This document shows, in pieces, positions 61,482-64,000 of a DNA stretch of 64,000 bases. A program made the position numbers and the translations under genes. How positions within the stretch are numbered: position 1 is the first letter of the stretch; each line of letters opens with the position of its first letter. The DNA is from Rubrolithibacter danxiaensis (GTDB lineage Bacteria > Bacteroidota > Bacteroidia > Sphingobacteriales > Sphingobacteriaceae), in assembly GCF_047272945.1 (NCBI RefSeq), contig NZ_JBKOPS010000007.1:62001-126000 (forward strand), written 5' to 3'. A model generated the notes under the pieces. That model was given only the letters and a program-made list of their open reading frames with translations, ran no database searches and had not been told where the DNA came from.

Positions 61482-63797
61482 TTAATTATATAAAACATTC
61501 ACAGGAATCACAGATCTTGTTTTACCGGGCTGGCTCATAAATGTTTTGAACTCGCCGCCGTTAACCTGAAAGTACGCAATCTTAATCCGATGAAGCCCTT
61601 TCTGCAATTTAGTGGCAGAAGTTTGCTCGAAAGCAGCGTGCCTCATATCGTTGTTCACAATTAAGCGGTCATCAAGCCACAATCTCGAGCCGTCATCTGA
61701 TCTCGTGGTAAAAGTATAAGTACCATCTTCAGGAATATTGATGAAACCGGTATAAATTACTCCAAATGACTTTCCTCTCCCAATTTTACTTCTGAATTTC
61801 GAGAAATCTATAGAAGATGTAACTCCTTTATCTATTGCCTGGGCAGTATCAATTTGCAACGCGTTTTCAAAAACACCCGGAACCGCATAATATTTCAAAC
61901 CTGCTTTTAAACCATTGGTAGTGCTTGCTGCAGGTTCTAACGGCAATTCATTACTCAAAATAGTTGTCGTAACAGCACTTCTTTTTCCTGAAGGAGTTAT
62001 TACAATCGTTTTTAAAAATCTTTTTTCACCTTCAGGGACTTTTACATAAATACCATTCTCATATAAATTATCGGTTTCACGGGGAGTGTATCCATTGATG
62101 GTATAATATATTTTAGCATCTTTAACAGGTGCATTTAAAGATAAATTAAACTCAGAACCTAAAAGCGTTGTATCAGAAATGCCTATTGGAGCCGGTACGC
62201 GATACAAGGTTTCAGTTCTATCCAATTTTGCCAAATGAACAGGAACTCTTACTTCATTAAAATTGGTAAAATCTTTGCGATTTAAAGGAGTCCAGGCAAT
62301 TTCTGATAAAGCTAAAAGACGCGGCAGAAGCATATACTCAACTTTTGAAGAAGTTTGCATATATTCAGTCCACAGATTAGCCTGCACACCGATTACAAAT
62401 TTTTGTTGTTCTGGTGTTAATGATTCCGGTGTCGGATCATAAGAATAAACTGTACTTAAAGGAAGATATCCTCCTATGGTTACGGGTTCCTGAGCGGTAT
62501 TGCCTTCAGCATGGTCAAAATAAACATAGGTTCCAGGCGTCATAATCACGTCGTGGTTTTGTTTGGCAGCAGCAATTCCTCCTTCTATGCCTCGCCAGCT
62601 CATAACAGTAGCATTTGGAGCGAGGCCACCTTCAAGTATTTCGTCCCAGCCAATTATTTTACGGCCTTTCGAGTTTAAAAACTTCTCTATCCGCTGAATA
62701 AAATAGCTTTGCAGTTCGTGCTCGTCTTTCAAGTGATTATCCTTAATGCGTTTCTGACAATACGGGCAGGTTTTCCATTTTTCTTTGGGTGCCTCATCAC
62801 CGCCTATATGAATATAAGTGCTTGGAAATAAGGCCATCACTTCGGTTAAAACATCTTCAAGAAAATTGAATGTGTGCTCCTTTCCGGCACAATAAATATC
62901 TTCAAAAACGCCCCACTTTTGTGCTACCTTATACGGGCCCGGGTTATCTCCGCAACCAAGTTCAGGATAAGCTGTTAATGCAGAAAGTGAATGCCCTGGC
63001 AATTCAATTTCCGGGATCACGGTAACAAATTTAGAAGTAGCATAAGCAACCACCTCTTTTACTTCATCCTGAGTATAATAACCTCCGTATTTTTTACCAT
63101 CGTATTGCAGTGGTGAATAATCGTGGTAATTGCCGATAACCGTCTGATCTCGGAAACCACCAACCTGGGTTAATTTAGGATACTTTTTTATTTCGATCCG
63201 CCATCCCTGATCTTCTGTTAAGTGCCAGTGAAAGGTATTGAGTTTATATTGAGCGATCAGATCAATGTATTTCTTGATGAAGGGAACGGGAAACATGTGC
63301 CTGCCCACATCCAGGTGCAAGCCGCGATATTTATAACGAGGTTCATCTGTAATTTCCGCACATTGAATTTTTGGAGCTGCTTCCTTTTCCAGAGGAAGCA
63401 ATTGCATCATGGATTGCAACCCGTAAAACAGACCCGAACCTTTACCTGAAACATCTATATGCTGCGGAGTAACTGTTATTGTATAACCTTCGGGATTTGA
63501 ACCCTTATAATTTGCGGAAGAAAAACGTATTACCCCTTTCGGCGCTTTTACAAAATTTTTGGCAACCGGAAGATCAAGAAAATAATTATCCTTCAGGTAA
63601 TCGTGATACAATTCTGCTATCTGCTTGTCTGAAGCATTTTCGTACTCAATAGCAGATTCTCGACTGATTACAAAATGTCCGTCATTTACCTTAACTGATT
63701 TTGGTGCAGGAATAATCCCGAGGGAGTTGGTTTGGGCAGTTACAAGCTTTAGATTGAATAAAATAAAGCTGAATAAAATAAGTTTAAATTTCTTCAT
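61482..63797 (-). CDS. GH20 beta-N-acetylhexosaminidase with PA14 domain
   Basis: 771 residues. A signal peptide (MKKFKLILFSFILFNLKLVTAQ) is followed by a GH20b domain (about 25-140), then the GH20 TIM barrel: YRGLHLDVGRHMFPVPFIKK, HWHLTEDQGWRIEIKKYP, IPEIELPGHSLSALTAYP, and YIHIGGDEAPKEKWKTC with catalytic Asp334-Glu335. C-terminal parts are a CHB_HEX_C-like region (about 520-610) and a PA14 domain (about 640-771: RGKSFGVIYTGFINIPEDGT, TRSDDGSRLWLDDRLIVNND). It releases terminal GlcNAc/GalNAc from chitin oligomers or glycans, in the periplasm or at the surface. Confidence 0.95.
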   Translation of the reverse strand: MKKFKLILFSFILFNLKLVTAQTNSLGIIPAPKSVKVNDGHFVISRESAIEYENASDKQIAELYHDYLKDNYFLDLPVAKNFVKAPKGVIRFSSANYKGSNPEGYTITVTPQHIDVSGKGSGLFYGLQSMMQLLPLEKEAAPKIQCAEITDEPRYKYRGLHLDVGRHMFPVPFIKKYIDLIAQYKLNTFHWHLTEDQGWRIEIKKYPKLTQVGGFRDQTVIGNYHDYSPLQYDGKKYGGYYTQDEVKEVVAYATSKFVTVIPEIELPGHSLSALTAYPELGCGDNPGPYKVAQKWGVFEDIYCAGKEHTFNFLEDVLTEVMALFPSTYIHIGGDEAPKEKWKTCPYCQKRIKDNHLKDEHELQSYFIQRIEKFLNSKGRKIIGWDEILEGGLAPNATVMSWRGIEGGIAAAKQNHDVIMTPGTYVYFDHAEGNTAQEPVTIGGYLPLSTVYSYDPTPESLTPEQQKFVIGVQANLWTEYMQTSSKVEYMLLPRLLALSEIAWTPLNRKDFTNFNEVRVPVHLAKLDRTETLYRVPAPIGISDTTLLGSEFNLSLNAPVKDAKIYYTINGYTPRETDNLYENGIYVKVPEGEKRFLKTIVITPSGKRSAVTTTILSNELPLEPAASTTNGLKAGLKYYAVPGVFENALQIDTAQAIDKGVTSSIDFSKFRSKIGRGKSFGVIYTGFINIPEDGTYTFTTRSDDGSRLWLDDRLIVNNDMRHAAFEQTSATKLQKGLHRIKIAYFQVNGGEFKTFMSQPGKTRSVIPVNVLYN

Positions 63798-63935
63798 TGA
63801 TGGTTAGTTAGTTTGGAAGCTGCAAAAATCTAAAATTTTTATGGCGAAGCAAAAGTTTTACACTAAGTAAATAGCGGTCACTGAAATTTTACTGCTATGA
63901 GGATTGTAATTTTGCCTGAAAAATAGGAAATAAAA

Positions 63936-63957
63936 AAAGTGCTTACTGGAGCACTTT
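63936..63957 (-). terminator. terminator at the end of the partial right-edge gene
   Basis: An 8-bp stem AAAGTGCT/AGCACTTT with a 6-base loop, followed on the minus strand by TTTTATTTCC. It starts within the stop codon of the partial gene. Confidence 0.75.
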
Positions 63958-64000
63958 ATTTTGTTGGTTCTTGCTTTTCGCTGCTTGCTACAGCCGGTAA
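63956..64000 (-). CDS. C-terminal end of a gene continuing past the right edge
   Basis: The open minus-strand frame to the window edge reads LPAVASSEKQEPTK-stop, with the terminator beginning at its stop codon. Too short to assign a function. Confidence 0.45.
   Translation of the reverse strand, partial: LPAVASSEKQEPTK

Noticed and set aside
1..64000. tRNA, rRNA or insertion sequence genes
   Set aside because: No TPsiC-loop-type signature, rRNA-like stretch, transposase or terminal inverted repeat was recognised by eye anywhere in the window.

Overview
The window is chromosomal DNA from a Bacteroidota bacterium, most likely of the Sphingobacteriaceae/Chitinophagaceae type (Pedobacter- or Mucilaginibacter-like). 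Evidence: low GC and AT-rich spacers; Bacteroidota-type promoters (TTTG, 18-19 bases, then TAnnTTTG or TAnnTTAG); a type IX secretion (type B sorting) C-terminal domain; a CarboxypepD_reg/plug/barrel outer-membrane protein; several Tat-signal Gfo/Idh/MocA and sugar-isomerase-like proteins; GH1, GH20 and GH125 glycosidases; and weak or absent Shine-Dalgarno sites. No tRNA, rRNA, CRISPR array, insertion sequence or phage gene was seen. Apart from two damaged genes it is ordinary, densely coding chromosome.

Layout. 0-8.4 kb: the 5' end of a GH1 glycosidase, a PAS protein, a SMP-30-like secreted protein, a metallo-beta-lactamase-fold hydrolase, a class I aminotransferase behind two tandem leader-peptide attenuators, a zinc alcohol dehydrogenase, an SPW-repeat membrane protein and an alkB homologue broken by one amber codon. 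8.5-24.6 kb: GH125 mannosidase with a Gfo/Idh oxidoreductase, a TonB-type outer-membrane protein, two large histidine kinases without adjacent response regulators, a sugar-isomerase-like protein, a YCII-domain gene with an apparent one-base frameshift, a QueC-like PP-loop protein and a DUF2130 coiled-coil protein. 24.7-32.1 kb: HAD phosphatase, EamA transporter, PIN-PhoH ATPase, two tandem structured small-RNA candidates, an Ohr-like protein lacking the peroxidatic Cys, a FUSC transporter and a FrnE-like DsbA protein.

32.3-40.1 kb: small and secreted proteins (including a glycine-zipper lipoprotein fused to a TonB-plug-like tail and a T9SS cargo), a third orphan histidine kinase, a semialdehyde dehydrogenase, and a SatD/DUF3307 pair with a candidate operator. 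40.2-57.1 kb is the housekeeping core: mnmA, topA, a giant alpha-2-macroglobulin followed by PBP1C (periplasmic defence and peptidoglycan repair), a DnaQ-like exonuclease, rnr, a polyprenyl diphosphate synthase, and rplU-rpmA. 57.1-64 kb: a dicarboxylate symporter, an ECF sigma factor overlapping a four-helix membrane protein, a lipoprotein and a GH20 hexosaminidase.

The signals judged most worth a second look are (1) the two tandem, promoter-to-terminator small RNAs at 28.05-28.78 kb, which share a hairpin-loop sequence; (2) the double Ile/Val leader-peptide attenuator at 5.06-5.38 kb controlling a single aminotransferase gene; (3) the two recent-looking gene lesions (alkB amber, YCII poly-A frameshift); and (4) the glycine-zipper/plug fusion lipoprotein. 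Function assignments rest on motif recognition by eye; no database search was run.
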